Shown here piece by piece: positions 27,131 to 35,822 of a stretch of 64,000 bases of DNA (position 1 is the first letter of the stretch; each line of letters begins with the position of its first letter). Position numbers and translations under genes: made by a program. Source of the DNA: an uncultured Kiloniellaceae bacterium (GTDB taxonomy: Bacteria; Pseudomonadota; Alphaproteobacteria; Kiloniellales; Kiloniellaceae). Location: assembly GCA_947493695.1 (NCBI GenBank), contig CANLSF010000002.1, positions 1,054,001 to 1,118,000 of the forward strand, read 5' to 3'. The notes under the pieces were generated by a model. It saw nothing but the letters and a program-made list of their open reading frames with translations. It had not been told where the DNA came from and did no database searches.

Positions 27131-29086
27131 TCAGCCCTCCTTGCCCGCGAAGCGTTCGCGCGCAGCAGCCAGGTGGGTCATTTCCTTGACCTGGGCATCG
27201 ATCGCCGCCTCGTCTGAAGCATTGCCGTAGCGGAATTCGCTGTCCGCGTAGCGGTTGATCTCCTGAACCACCATCTCCGGCGTGATGGGGCGGGTCAGTT
27301 CGCGGATCATCGCCAGCTTGGTGTCGTAATCCTTTTGCAGGAAGAGCTCTGTATTCTCCATCCACTCATCAGGCAGCTCGAAATCCATGGCCCGGACCTT
27401 CACTGCGTCGGTGATGTTCTTGATCGCCCGGCCGGTGAAGCGCTCGTCGGCTTCCTGAATGGCCTTCAGATAGGCACCCATCTTTTCGATGGTGTCCAGC
27501 TCCCCGATGGCGTCGCGCGCCCGATCAAAGACCCTGGCCAGTTGCTCTTCCTGGGGACGGCTGTGCTGTTCATAGGACGCCGCAACGGCGGACTGTATCT
27601 CCTGCGCTGCGAAGAGATCGTGAGAGCCCACCGGGATATCGTGATTGGAGCCCAGCAGCAGATGCAGGATATCGATATAGTCTTCACGGGTCTGGGGACC
27701 ATCGACCAGGAACCGGGCGCCGGCGCGCTGCCGCAACGCGTCATCGACGTTTTCGGGGTAGTTGGAGAACATGCCGAAGGTGCAGTTGCCCCGCACCACG
27801 GTGTTGGCGCCGGCAAAACTCTCCATCAGGACCGCGGTCACTTCCTGCTGTCCCGCCGAGGACTGGCGGTCGCCGCGCTTGCCTGCAATCTGATCGATAT
27901 CGTCGATCGTTCCGAAACCAATCACATGCGGATCCAGAACCGCACGGATAAAGGCTTTGGCGTTCTGACCGGATTTCCCCTGATAGCTGTCGATGGAATC
28001 CGACGAGAGGTTTTCATAACGGAAGGGATAACCGGCATTCTGACAATAGTCGTTCAGCAAACCGGCGATCATCTGGATCAGCGTGGTCTTGCCGGTGCCC
28101 GGTTTGCCATCCCCCATGAAGGTGAAAATAAATCCGCCCAGTTCAGCGAAGGGATTGAGTCGCCGGTCGAAATCATAGGCCATCAGCATCTTGGCCAGCT
28201 TCAGCGACTGGTACTTGGCAATATGATTACCGACCACCTCATGAGGCTTCTTGAAGGTCATGGTCAGGGTGGTGGAACGGGCACGGGTTGCAGGTGTAAA
28301 GCCGTCGATCTGGAAATCATCCGCCTCAACCCGGAAGCTCGAACCCAGGAAAGCCTCCAGCCGCGCCGCCGACTGCGCACGAATGGAGACCTCTTCCATC
28401 AGGCGCTCCATAAAGGCTGTTACCGCCGGAATCAGGTCCGCTTCCGCTTTGGCCTTTTCGGCGACCACCTGATCCAGCTCCCAAAGTGCGCCCTTAACCG
28501 CCAACGCCGGATTGTCGGTCAGGATTTCCTTCAGATCCTCGACTTCAACCTCGTGATCACCGGCCTCGCCACTGTGCGCCGCCAGCAGGAACGCACTCAT
28601 ATTTGCGAAGACGTGCAACAGGATCAGCGAAGAGGCCGCCAGAAGTTCACCGAACTCCGCCTTCTTCCCCGCTTCAAGGCTGCCGTCCAGATTGCTGCGT
28701 TTCAGGGCACCAAGAGCTGTCTGCTCGTCATAGAGATCGCTCACGGCATGAGCAGTCGCAATCGCCCGGCGCAGGCTCGAAAGGACCGACGCCTGGGTTG
28801 CGCTGACCAGAGGATCGCCTTCATCCGCCGCTTCAATTCGGGCGATCAGGTCGACGCCTTCCTTGCGGACAGTCCGCCGTGATGCGAGGCCCGGTGTCGT
28901 TGAACGAAAGGCCCGGCGGGCGGGAATGCCGCCACGCGCGGACGCGTCACTGCTCGTGGCGGCTTCGGCGCGGGCCTTACCGATGCGCGGATGATGTTCG
29001 AAGCCTTCGAGCAGTTGAAAGGCCGGCTCGTAGTGGCTGCGAATATCCTGTTCGCGAATTTCCATCAGGTTTTTAGCGACCGACAT
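27131..29086 (-). CDS. AAA+ family ATPase, core of an uncharacterised operon
   Basis: A 651-residue protein. The first 310 residues are largely helical with no known domain. The ATPase module begins at about 315: Walker A GDGKPGTGKTT at 325-335, a Walker-B-like strand FGTIDDIDQIAG near 391-402, a sensor-1-like FGMFSNYPENVDDALRQRAGARF with possible arginine fingers, and a helical lid after about 500. It is a classic single-ring AAA+ layout with a long N-terminal substrate or partner domain. The Walker B lacks the usual four-hydrophobic-plus-DE form (it reads TIDDID). Tight spacing to both neighbours suggests they work as one complex. Confidence 0.85.
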   Translation of the reverse strand: MSVAKNLMEIREQDIRSHYEPAFQLLEGFEHHPRIGKARAEAATSSDASARGGIPARRAFRSTTPGLASRRTVRKEGVDLIARIEAADEGDPLVSATQASVLSSLRRAIATAHAVSDLYDEQTALGALKRSNLDGSLEAGKKAEFGELLAASSLILLHVFANMSAFLLAAHSGEAGDHEVEVEDLKEILTDNPALAVKGALWELDQVVAEKAKAEADLIPAVTAFMERLMEEVSIRAQSAARLEAFLGSSFRVEADDFQIDGFTPATRARSTTLTMTFKKPHEVVGNHIAKYQSLKLAKMLMAYDFDRRLNPFAELGGFIFTFMGDGKPGTGKTTLIQMIAGLLNDYCQNAGYPFRYENLSSDSIDSYQGKSGQNAKAFIRAVLDPHVIGFGTIDDIDQIAGKRGDRQSSAGQQEVTAVLMESFAGANTVVRGNCTFGMFSNYPENVDDALRQRAGARFLVDGPQTREDYIDILHLLLGSNHDIPVGSHDLFAAQEIQSAVAASYEQHSRPQEEQLARVFDRARDAIGELDTIEKMGAYLKAIQEADERFTGRAIKNITDAVKVRAMDFELPDEWMENTELFLQKDYDTKLAMIRELTRPITPEMVVQEINRYADSEFRYGNASDEAAIDAQVKEMTHLAAARERFAGKEG

Positions 29087-29104
29087 TTTTTCTCCTGTAT
29101 CTGT

Positions 29105-30247
29105 TCAAGCGCCGGTCATGACGCTGCCATCGGCCGCGACCACATACTTCCGCACATTCCGCAAACTGGAAAAATCCTTGTCGATCAGGACCTGGTAGGG
29201 CCGATGCGGCAGAATAATCGAACGTTCCAGATGCGTGACCCCGGCGTCATGCGATGCAGCGTCGTAGGGATCGAGGTGAAAAACCTCGGACTCGACCTTG
29301 CCGAAGATCCCCGATGATTTCTCTTCTGCTTTTTTGGAGAGCAAGGTCTCGACAGACCACGACATGGTCCAGTCAAGACCAGGTGCGCCCGAGGCCTCCG
29401 CAAGAATTTCGCGCAGCGGTCCCTTCTGACGCGTAAAGGCATGCGAGTACATTGGACCGATGTGGACCCGCCGCAGAAACTTCGGATGCAGGTCCGGAAA
29501 ATCCTTATCGAATCCCCGCGCGATGGTCAGCAGTTTCAGGTCCGAGAGCGACTGCGCCATCAAATGCTTCTGCGCCCTGGGCCAACGGATTTCATCGGTG
29601 GATAAAGCCTGATCGCTGCTGTCCTCCATCATCATCTGATAGAGCACAGGCAAATTCTGCGAGCTGTCATAGACTGCCCAATGAACGAAATACTGACGGC
29701 GTTTGTTGATGTCCTTGGGCTTGTTCTTGCCGAGCCAAACCAGCTGCGGCTGGTTCTGCGCCAGGAACAGATTCCGGTCACGCAACATCTCAAAATAGAC
29801 CCGTTGGCTCATGGCATATTGCAGCTCGCGCGGCTTTTCGCGCTTCTGCAGAATGTGCTTCACCATCTCCTGTTTCAGGATTTGCCGCTCTGGCAGGTTG
29901 CTCAGATGCTGGTCCACCTGGGACAGATCGTTCGCCATCTGCAGCAGCTCTCGAAACACGGGAAAGCCGGAATCGGTCCGGTCAATCTCCAGCGCCGACG
30001 AAACCGATCTGCCATGCGTTCCCGTCAACAGATACTTGGTCGAGAGAGCTTCGAAGCTGTTCGAGAGAGCGTTGAGATATCCTTCGATCGCATCAAGCTG
30101 CAACGCGCCGAAGCTTTCCCTTTCCTCAGGCCGGTCAAGCGCAGCAACCGCCCGCAGGTTTAAAACGATCCGCTCAAACTTGGCGAAATACCTGCGGCAG
30201 TCCGCATTGTCGCGTATCTCGGTGGTTTCCCGTTCTGAGTCTGTCAC
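29105..30247 (-). CDS. Unknown soluble protein of the AAA cluster
   Basis: A 380-residue predicted soluble protein from a GTG at 30247. An ATG at 30316 would extend it by 23 residues and overlap the preceding gene by 44 bases, and that extension looks unlike the rest. The GTG has GGGG 10 bases upstream. The N-terminal half is helical and charged (about 20-150); the second half contains a conserved-looking block ARGFDKDFPDLHPKFLRRV, then GPMYSHAFTRQ, and a C-terminal region ending in LIDKDFSSLRNVRKYVVAADG. I recognise no family. It sits between the coiled-coil gene and the AAA ATPase, 18 bases before the latter. Confidence 0.7.
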   Translation of the reverse strand: MTDSERETTEIRDNADCRRYFAKFERIVLNLRAVAALDRPEERESFGALQLDAIEGYLNALSNSFEALSTKYLLTGTHGRSVSSALEIDRTDSGFPVFRELLQMANDLSQVDQHLSNLPERQILKQEMVKHILQKREKPRELQYAMSQRVYFEMLRDRNLFLAQNQPQLVWLGKNKPKDINKRRQYFVHWAVYDSSQNLPVLYQMMMEDSSDQALSTDEIRWPRAQKHLMAQSLSDLKLLTIARGFDKDFPDLHPKFLRRVHIGPMYSHAFTRQKGPLREILAEASGAPGLDWTMSWSVETLLSKKAEEKSSGIFGKVESEVFHLDPYDAASHDAGVTHLERSIILPHRPYQVLIDKDFSSLRNVRKYVVAADGSVMTGA

Positions 30248-30272
30248 AGCGTTAGATCCCCGGTCTGCAGCC

Positions 30273-31376
30273 TCAGATGCTCTCCTCGCCGTAAAGATTC
30301 TTATCGTGCTTCTCAACGATCTTCGCGAAACGGCGCACGAAACGCTCGTCGGACTTCGCTTTTTCTTCCAGAACCTTCCGCGCGAAAACCATGTGATCTT
30401 CGTGGTTCTCCATCATCTCGGCCATGCGGTTCTGAGTCGCAGACCCGATAGCTGCCATCGCTGCCTGGGCCTTTTCGTCGGTCGCAACACCGATTTCGTT
30501 GATCCGGTGCGCAACGTCCTGCTGCTGTGCGGTTTTCAGCGATTTGGTCAATGCGTCATACAGCACAACCCGCTGTTTCGTATCGGTCTGCAGCTTGTTG
30601 ATCAGCACCATCTGGGTCGCAGCCTGATTCTGAAGGGAATCAACCCATGACTTACCCTTCTCGATGTAGCGCTCCAGCGTCTGCGACCGGGCCAGTTTGA
30701 CCTGCTCGCCCTGCACCAGTTCGTTATAGCGGGTGTTGAGTGCTGCGAGCTCGGTCTCCAGTGCGGTCCGGGCTGCGGCGTCCTGCTCCATGGAAATCCG
30801 GTTTTCCAGATCGATGATCTGTGGGTCCATAGCCAGAATCTCGGCCCGCTCGGCCTCCAGTTCCGCGACCACGGTTTCGCGATCGTTCAGAGTTTCGGAC
30901 AGGTTCGTATTCACCTGTTCCTTATGCATGTTCAAAACATCGAGTTGATCGCTCAGCATCTTGATAATGACATCGGACTTGGAGATCAGGTCCTGCAGCT
31001 TGTCGTCGATCGAGGAATTGCGGACGCGCTCCTCGCGCATGGAGTCCGACTTCGCGCTGGAGAAGAAACCAATGAAGGTCTCCATGCCCGAACGCTCGCG
31101 CATCTCGTCGAAGTCCTTGGAAAATCCGGCTGTCACCTCGTCCAGCCCCATAATTAAGTCTGCGATGTTCGCATTCATCGCTTCGTTGTGGGAATGAACA
31201 TCCTCCAGAGACGCATTCTCGATATCAATATCGATGTCCCCGCCCTCCTTCAGGCGCGATCTCGCGCCCTCAATCTGGTTCGACAGAGCAGCAACCTTTG
31301 CCTTGGCCTCACGGACCTCTGATTCAGCCGATTGAATTGCGGTGTCGAATTTTTGCATCGATGTAAAAACTCCCAT
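30273..31376 (-). CDS. Long coiled-coil protein, first gene of the AAA cluster
   Basis: A 367-residue protein that is almost wholly alpha-helical and coiled-coil by heptad pattern: residues about 5-45, 130-270 and 300-360. It has a less regular segment with MGLDEVTAGFSKDFDEMRERSGMETFIGFF at about 75-105. There is no signal peptide or membrane helix. The general form recalls TelA-like and PspA-like helical proteins, but I see no decisive motif, so this is only a structural comparison. As first gene of the operon it may be the main structural product or the substrate remodelled by the AAA ATPase. Confidence 0.75.
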   Translation of the reverse strand: MGVFTSMQKFDTAIQSAESEVREAKAKVAALSNQIEGARSRLKEGGDIDIDIENASLEDVHSHNEAMNANIADLIMGLDEVTAGFSKDFDEMRERSGMETFIGFFSSAKSDSMREERVRNSSIDDKLQDLISKSDVIIKMLSDQLDVLNMHKEQVNTNLSETLNDRETVVAELEAERAEILAMDPQIIDLENRISMEQDAAARTALETELAALNTRYNELVQGEQVKLARSQTLERYIEKGKSWVDSLQNQAATQMVLINKLQTDTKQRVVLYDALTKSLKTAQQQDVAHRINEIGVATDEKAQAAMAAIGSATQNRMAEMMENHEDHMVFARKVLEEKAKSDERFVRRFAKIVEKHDKNLYGEESI

Positions 31377-31752
31377 AGCGAGAAGGACCTGTTCGAGAAC
31401 AGCACTCTACATATTTGAGTATTCCGTTCTAGCGTTTAAAGATCAAACCAACCAGATGCGCGCGCGATAGACCCGAAAAACAGCAAAACAATGCCTGACA
31501 CAAAAATACCTTAGCCCTTGATTATGCAGGTAAATTTTTCGTTACCCACAATCCGAATAGAGTACTCATGGTTGCAGATTTTATTTCATCAGTTTCACAA
31601 CTTCATAATGTCAAACGACGTTCCAGCCCCAAATTTGCGCCGATAGATGGTTAACACGCGTTACCGTTGATGCCGCTTCTCGCCGACAGCGGAACGTCAG
31701 GCCTAGCTTGCGGTGAGTACAGTCTTTAGAACGCGTCCGCGGAACCCGGCAC
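31377..31752. other. Intergenic region upstream of the AAA cluster
   Basis: A 376-base AT-richer stretch with no supportable gene. It should hold the promoter of the minus-strand AAA cluster (near 31377-31450) and the 3' end region of the ChaN-like gene. I see no repeat or operator that stands out. Confidence 0.6.
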
Positions 31753-32664
31753 TCAGGATTTTCGGAAGGCCTCGCAGGGGTCTTTTTCGTCAACCCTGGC
31801 GGTAAACCAGACGTAATCGAACTGCTCCGGGTCGAAGGAGGGGTAGTCTTCGGGATCTACGACGTCCCGGGCAACCTCGACAACCGCAAGCGCGAAGCTC
31901 TCCCCACCCGATGGCAGGAGATGCCAGGGCACCCCGCGATCTTTGCGGACGTGCTGGGCACCGGCAATCAGAATCGCCCCCTGCTCGACGCCTTCAGTAC
32001 GCATGACTTTCGCAATCCAGGCATCGCGCAGGCGCTGAACATCGGCCATGGCAGGCAGGACCTTTTCGGGCAGCATGCCACAGTGAGAGAGCGCCAGAAG
32101 CTCGGTCAAACGGCGCTGTTGGTCATCATTGTATTCCCGCGACCAGCCGAGGGCGGCGGCGGTATCGGCATCGAGCGTACCGCCCTTCCCCAGTTTCCGC
32201 CTGACCTCAGGTGGCGCATCACCGGCCGCCATGACCATCTGATGTTTCAGTGCCTGTTCGGCAATCGGTTGATATTCCGGCCAACTCGGCCAGCCGCGCT
32301 CTTCCCACTGAATGGCTTTGCCCAAGCTCTCTACAGTCTCAGTGGTGGCGGCCTTCAGAGCTGCATCGTGCTCTGGTTCAGCCATTTCCCATACAAGCGC
32401 GGGACGGCGTCCGCGTTCTCCCATGGCAGCCACGACCTCTGCCTGAATCCGATGATGCTCTGCATTGTCGTGTTTTTCGCCAAGTAGCACCCAACGCGCA
32501 CCGGAGGCCGCCGCGTAGAGCTCGTCAGGACTTGCCTGACGCTTTTCACCGCTATGCCAGACCGTTCCCACAAGAGGATGTTCCTTGAGCAACGCCGCAG
32601 GTTCCGCAGCGAGAGGGGCCGACCATAGAGGCAGAAGGAGGCAGAAGGCGGACAGCTTTTTCAT
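31753..32664 (-). CDS. ChaN-family haem-binding-like exported protein
   Basis: A 303-residue ChaN (DUF399) protein. The signal peptide is MKKLSAFCLLLPLWSAPLAA, without a lipobox cysteine after the cleavage site, so a soluble periplasmic protein is expected. Conserved family elements are WVLLGEKHDNAEHHRIQ (about 58-74), ALVWEMAEPEHD, and GAILIAGAQHVRKDRGVPWHLL near 230. ChaN of Campylobacter binds haem; an enzymatic role has not been shown for most members. The gene is followed upstream by a DUF2798 and a GST gene on the same strand. Confidence 0.85.
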   Translation of the reverse strand: MKKLSAFCLLLPLWSAPLAAEPAALLKEHPLVGTVWHSGEKRQASPDELYAAASGARWVLLGEKHDNAEHHRIQAEVVAAMGERGRRPALVWEMAEPEHDAALKAATTETVESLGKAIQWEERGWPSWPEYQPIAEQALKHQMVMAAGDAPPEVRRKLGKGGTLDADTAAALGWSREYNDDQQRRLTELLALSHCGMLPEKVLPAMADVQRLRDAWIAKVMRTEGVEQGAILIAGAQHVRKDRGVPWHLLPSGGESFALAVVEVARDVVDPEDYPSFDPEQFDYVWFTARVDEKDPCEAFRKS

Positions 32665-32671
32665 GGAATTT

Positions 32672-32908
32672 TTAACCCGTTATCACAAGGCGATGCACGA
32701 TCCGCCTGACAACCGGCGCGACCACCAGGACAGCAGGGAAGGCAACGACCCAGGAAGAAAGCCAGTTTTCCATCCAGATACCAAGCAAGCCGGGTTCCAT
32801 CCCAACAGTCAGTACGCTGGCAATCAGGGTCACCAGACAGGACATAAAACCCGACAGCAGGAACCCAAAGACCAGAAACTCAAAGCGTTGCGGAATAAAG
32901 GGCTTCAT
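32672..32908 (-). CDS. DUF2798-family two-helix membrane protein
   Basis: A 78-residue protein with two membrane helices (about 10-34 and 45-70), starting MKPFIPQRFEFLVFGFLLSGFMSCLVT, the typical DUF2798 layout. The ATG at 32908 follows the GST stop by five bases. A TTG three codons upstream overlaps that stop. The close spacing places it in an operon with the GST and probably with the ChaN-like gene downstream. The family has no known function. Confidence 0.75.
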   Translation of the reverse strand: MKPFIPQRFEFLVFGFLLSGFMSCLVTLIASVLTVGMEPGLLGIWMENWLSSWVVAFPAVLVVAPVVRRIVHRLVITG

Positions 32909-32913
32909 GCTGT

Positions 32914-33840
32914 TCAAGCCCGCGTCACACGGTAGCCGACACGCGGGAAGTGAATCACGATCTTGCCGACTTCGGGCGCCTCATGCTCAATCGCAATACG
33001 GTCGCGCTCGACAAGACGTACAGGTCCCTCGACACCGGTTTCGCCACCGTCGACATCCGCGACGATGCTCACCCGGTCGCCCACCTGCAATTCAAGCGGA
33101 TCCAGTGGATCGATACCCTGCGGCGCAATTGTCTCAGCCGCTTTGGCAATTGCCAAAGCTTCTTCCCCGGTCATATCACTCGCAGAACCGTGGCCAAGCG
33201 CCGCGACACGTTTTTCCCAGGCTTCGAGGGCTGGAAACTGGCTGAGGAACTCGGGGCCCTTGGCCCAACGGCCCCGGATAAACCAGATGTGATAGTACGC
33301 GACGGCGTCCGGCAGACCGGGATGATCGCCCAGCATGAACTTGCGACCGCCACTCAAACGCTGATCCATCCAGCCGATCTGCGCCCGAACCTGCGAAAGC
33401 ACATGCCCAAGGTCGGCCTTGACCGCCTGTAAGTCTGCGTCCGGTCCCAGATAAAGGCGCCCCCGATCCTTGGCAAAGGCTTCCGGCAATTCATCGGCGG
33501 CCGCGCCCAAAACCAGCTTGACTGTGGTGTCGAACAAGACGCCATCGGTCCAGCGGCTTACGCCCCAGGCCATGCCATCCGCGCCACCGGGATAAAAGGT
33601 CGGGTCAGGAAAACGCTGTTCGAGCTCGCGCAAAATGCATTGGCTGTCGCAGTAGACATCAGCGCCGATCTGCATCACCGGCGCGCGCCGATAGCCCCCG
33701 GTCAGGGGCATCAGAAGCGGTTTGGGCGGAATCCGCGGCACCTCGACGGAACGCCAAGGCAGGTTCTTGATGCCAAAACCGACCCGGACCTTTTCCGAGA
33801 CCGGAGATTGCGGATAGGCATGAAAGATAATCTGATCCAA
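32914..33840 (-). CDS. Glutathione S-transferase-like protein with C-terminal extension
   Basis: A 308-residue protein. The N-terminal thioredoxin-like GST domain (about 1-80) opens IIFHAYPQSPVSEKVRVGFGIKNLPW and carries the glutathione-binding DSQCILRELE motif. A helical C-domain follows to about 235. The last 60-70 residues (LELQVGDRVSIVADVDGG to the end) look like a separate small beta-barrel. The N-terminal Ser/Cys catalytic position has SPVSEK, so a Ser-type enzyme is possible. The substrate is unknown. This longer architecture recurs in alphaproteobacteria as far as I recall. Confidence 0.8.
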   Translation of the reverse strand: MDQIIFHAYPQSPVSEKVRVGFGIKNLPWRSVEVPRIPPKPLLMPLTGGYRRAPVMQIGADVYCDSQCILRELEQRFPDPTFYPGGADGMAWGVSRWTDGVLFDTTVKLVLGAAADELPEAFAKDRGRLYLGPDADLQAVKADLGHVLSQVRAQIGWMDQRLSGGRKFMLGDHPGLPDAVAYYHIWFIRGRWAKGPEFLSQFPALEAWEKRVAALGHGSASDMTGEEALAIAKAAETIAPQGIDPLDPLELQVGDRVSIVADVDGGETGVEGPVRLVERDRIAIEHEAPEVGKIVIHFPRVGYRVTRA

Positions 33841-34029
33841 AGCTCGTTCCTCTTTGTTACGCGTTTAAGCCCTGTGCGGGTCGCAAGTCTCTTTTGCATT
33901 GGCGACAACAGCCGTTACAATGTCCGCACGACAAACCAGAAATTCAAGATTTGCAAGCACGGTGTCGCCTCAGGCATCAACATCTGGTGAGTTTATGCTT
34001 GCACAACGATCAGCTCCGACAGGGTAACC

Positions 34030-34377
34030 ATGCCTCCCAAGAAGAATCCGCTTAAACTCAACAAACTTCAACTGCGCACCCTGGCGTTGGCACAGATCCT
34101 GGCGCGTGATCCCGCGATGGCGCAGCAGATTGAGACAACCGGGGAAGCCGCGCTGCTGCAAGTGCCCCACGCCCATGGCAACCACCTGCACGTCGGCGAC
34201 TTCACGGTCTCCACGCGGGACGCCAGCGGCCTGACCAATCCGGCTGTCTGGTCAGCACTTGCCCGGAAAAAACTGATTCACACAGCAAACCCAATGGCGA
34301 TCGCGACCCTGACCCCTGAAGGCTTGGCTTACGATACGGGCCTGGGTCATCACTTTATGACACCTTCCGATCATTAG
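34030..34377 (+). CDS. Conserved small protein, unknown function
   Basis: A 115-residue basic, soluble protein: Lys-rich N-terminus (MPPKKNPLKLNKLQLRTLALAQILA), then a His-rich middle (PHAHGNHLHVGDF), then a C-terminal winged-helix-like stretch (PAVWSALARKKLIHTANPMAIATLTPEGLAYD). The histidine cluster could bind a metal. I do not recognise a family. Its stop codon TAG is the first three bases of a solo TAGGTTGAG end of the repeat element seen intact at 41571-41914, so its original C-terminus may have been altered. Confidence 0.65.
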   Translation: MPPKKNPLKLNKLQLRTLALAQILARDPAMAQQIETTGEAALLQVPHAHGNHLHVGDFTVSTRDASGLTNPAVWSALARKKLIHTANPMAIATLTPEGLAYDTGLGHHFMTPSDH

Positions 34378-34390
34378 GTTGAGAACTCAC
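34375..34390 (+). repeat. Solo end of the TAGGTTGAG inverted-repeat element
   Basis: TAGGTTGAGAACTCAC matches the outer end of the element at 41571-41914 (TAGGTTGAGGACTCAT) at 14 of 16 positions. No matching opposite end occurs before the next gene, so this is a remnant or a decayed copy. It supplies the TAG stop codon of the preceding gene, as the intact copy does for thiG. Confidence 0.5.
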
Positions 34391-34431
34391 GGATTTCTGA
34401 AGGGAAGTCCAGTTTCGTTTATGTTATTTGA

Positions 34432-34638
34432 ACCTTCGATGGAAAAAGCAGGCGCAGTTACGTCGGCTGGACCAACAACCTCGAAAAACACAACGCCGGG
34501 ACAGGCGCGAAATCGATACGCGGCCGTCAATGGACTCTGAATTATGCCGAGCGCTATAAAACCCGCGGCGAAGCCATGAACCGGGAATGGCACCTGAAAC
34601 GCGACCGGCCACTTCGCAAAACGCTCACCGGCGTCTGA
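34432..34638 (+). pseudogene. Truncated GIY-YIG endonuclease family gene
   Basis: Conceptual translation from 34450 gives RRSYVGWTNNLE, then KHNAGTGAKSIRGRQWTLN, YAERYKTRGEAMNREWHLK and RDRPLRKTLTG before a TGA at 34636. This is the second half of a UPF0213/YhbQ-type GIY-YIG domain. The first beta strand with the GIY and the start codon are missing, an in-frame TGA (34429-34431) precedes the remnant, and about four residues are deleted between NNLE and HNAG. The gene is dead. It lies just after the solo repeat end, which may mark the rearrangement that broke it. Confidence 0.75.
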
Positions 34639-34723
34639 CGTCTCAATGGTGATCGAAGCCTGGCTCGAACAGAGAAATTAGGAACACGCGTCTTTCCCTG
34701 AGACGTTCATAGAAGGAAAACAC

Positions 34724-35770
34724 ATGAGCTACCTTCCGGCCGAAAATCGCTACGACAACATGATCTACAATCGTTGCGGCAAGAGCGGGCTGCGCCTGCC
34801 CGCGATTTCCCTCGGCCTCTGGCATAACTTCGGCGACAACGCGCCGCGTGATAATGCACTGGAGATCTGCCGCACGGCATTCGATCTCGGCATCACCCAT
34901 TTCGATCTTGCCAACAACTACGGACCGCCTCCCGGTTCCGCGGAAGAGAACTTCGGCGACATGATGCGGGGCGATTTTGCCGGTTACCGCGACGAAATGA
35001 TCATCTCGACCAAAGCTGGCTATCTCATGTGGCCCGGCCCTTACGGCGAATGGGGCAGCCGCAAGTATGTTCTTGCCAGCCTGGACCAAAGCCTTATGCG
35101 TATGGGGCTCGACTACGTCGACATCTTCTATTCCCACCGTTTCGATCCCAACACGCCGCTGGAAGAAACCATGGGCGCTCTTGATACCGCCGTGCGTCAG
35201 GGCAAGGCGCTTTATGCCGGTATCTCCTCCTACAACGCCGAACGCACGCGCCAGGCCGCCAAGATCCTGCGCGACCTCGGCACCCCCTGCCTGATCCATC
35301 AGCCCAGCTATTCCATGATCAACCGTTGGATTGAGGAAGACGGACTGCTCGACGCTTTGGACGAGGAAGGCATCGGCTCGATTATCTTTTCGCCACTGGC
35401 GCAGGGCATGCTGAGCGACAAATATCTCAAGGGTGTTCCCGACGACAGTCGCGCCGCCAAGGGTGGGGCTCTACGGCCGGCCTTCCTTACAAAAGACAAC
35501 CTCACCCGGATCCGCGCTCTCGACAAAATCGCGAAAAAGCGCGGCCAGACCCTGGCACAGATGGCAATTGCCTGGGCCCTGCGTGGAGGCCGGGTGACAA
35601 CAGCGCTGATCGGCGCCAGCAAGCCTGAGCAGGTGACGAATTCTGTAGCCGCTCTCGACAACTTGGACTTCACGGCCAAGGAATTGAAAGAAATCGACCG
35701 CCACGCGATCGACGGCGGTGTCAATCTCTGGGCCGCTTCGGCTGAACGCCCCGGCCCCGCCCGGAAGTAA
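34724..35770 (+). CDS. Aldo/keto reductase, YghZ/Gpr type
   Basis: A 348-residue aldo/keto reductase. It has the catalytic tetrad regions: Asp and Tyr in FDLANNYGPPPGSAEE (about 60-75), Lys in IISTKAGY and His in DIFYSHRFDPNTP. The C-terminal NADPH-binding ALIGASKPEQV is also present. The MxYNRCGKSGLRLPAISLGLWHNFG start and overall length match E. coli YghZ, which reduces L-glyceraldehyde 3-phosphate and related aldehydes with NADPH. It is followed, 52 bases on, by a Gfo/Idh/MocA dehydrogenase and a LysE exporter, which suggests a small sugar or amino-compound module. Confidence 0.9.
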   Translation: MSYLPAENRYDNMIYNRCGKSGLRLPAISLGLWHNFGDNAPRDNALEICRTAFDLGITHFDLANNYGPPPGSAEENFGDMMRGDFAGYRDEMIISTKAGYLMWPGPYGEWGSRKYVLASLDQSLMRMGLDYVDIFYSHRFDPNTPLEETMGALDTAVRQGKALYAGISSYNAERTRQAAKILRDLGTPCLIHQPSYSMINRWIEEDGLLDALDEEGIGSIIFSPLAQGMLSDKYLKGVPDDSRAAKGGALRPAFLTKDNLTRIRALDKIAKKRGQTLAQMAIAWALRGGRVTTALIGASKPEQVTNSVAALDNLDFTAKELKEIDRHAIDGGVNLWAASAERPGPARK

Positions 35771-35822
35771 ACTCCACGCAGGCAAGTAGCGAATAAAAGC
35801 GTAGACAAGGTAAGGAAAGTAG

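Noticed and set aside
24085-31376. AAA cluster as a phage-defence island
   Set aside because: No nuclease, protease, toxin, reverse transcriptase or phage gene accompanies it, and base composition matches the neighbours. A defence role is not supported by what is visible.
34387-34593. Minus-strand 68-residue frame over the GIY-YIG remnant
   Set aside because: The plus strand clearly encodes the nuclease remnant; the minus frame has no recognisable content.
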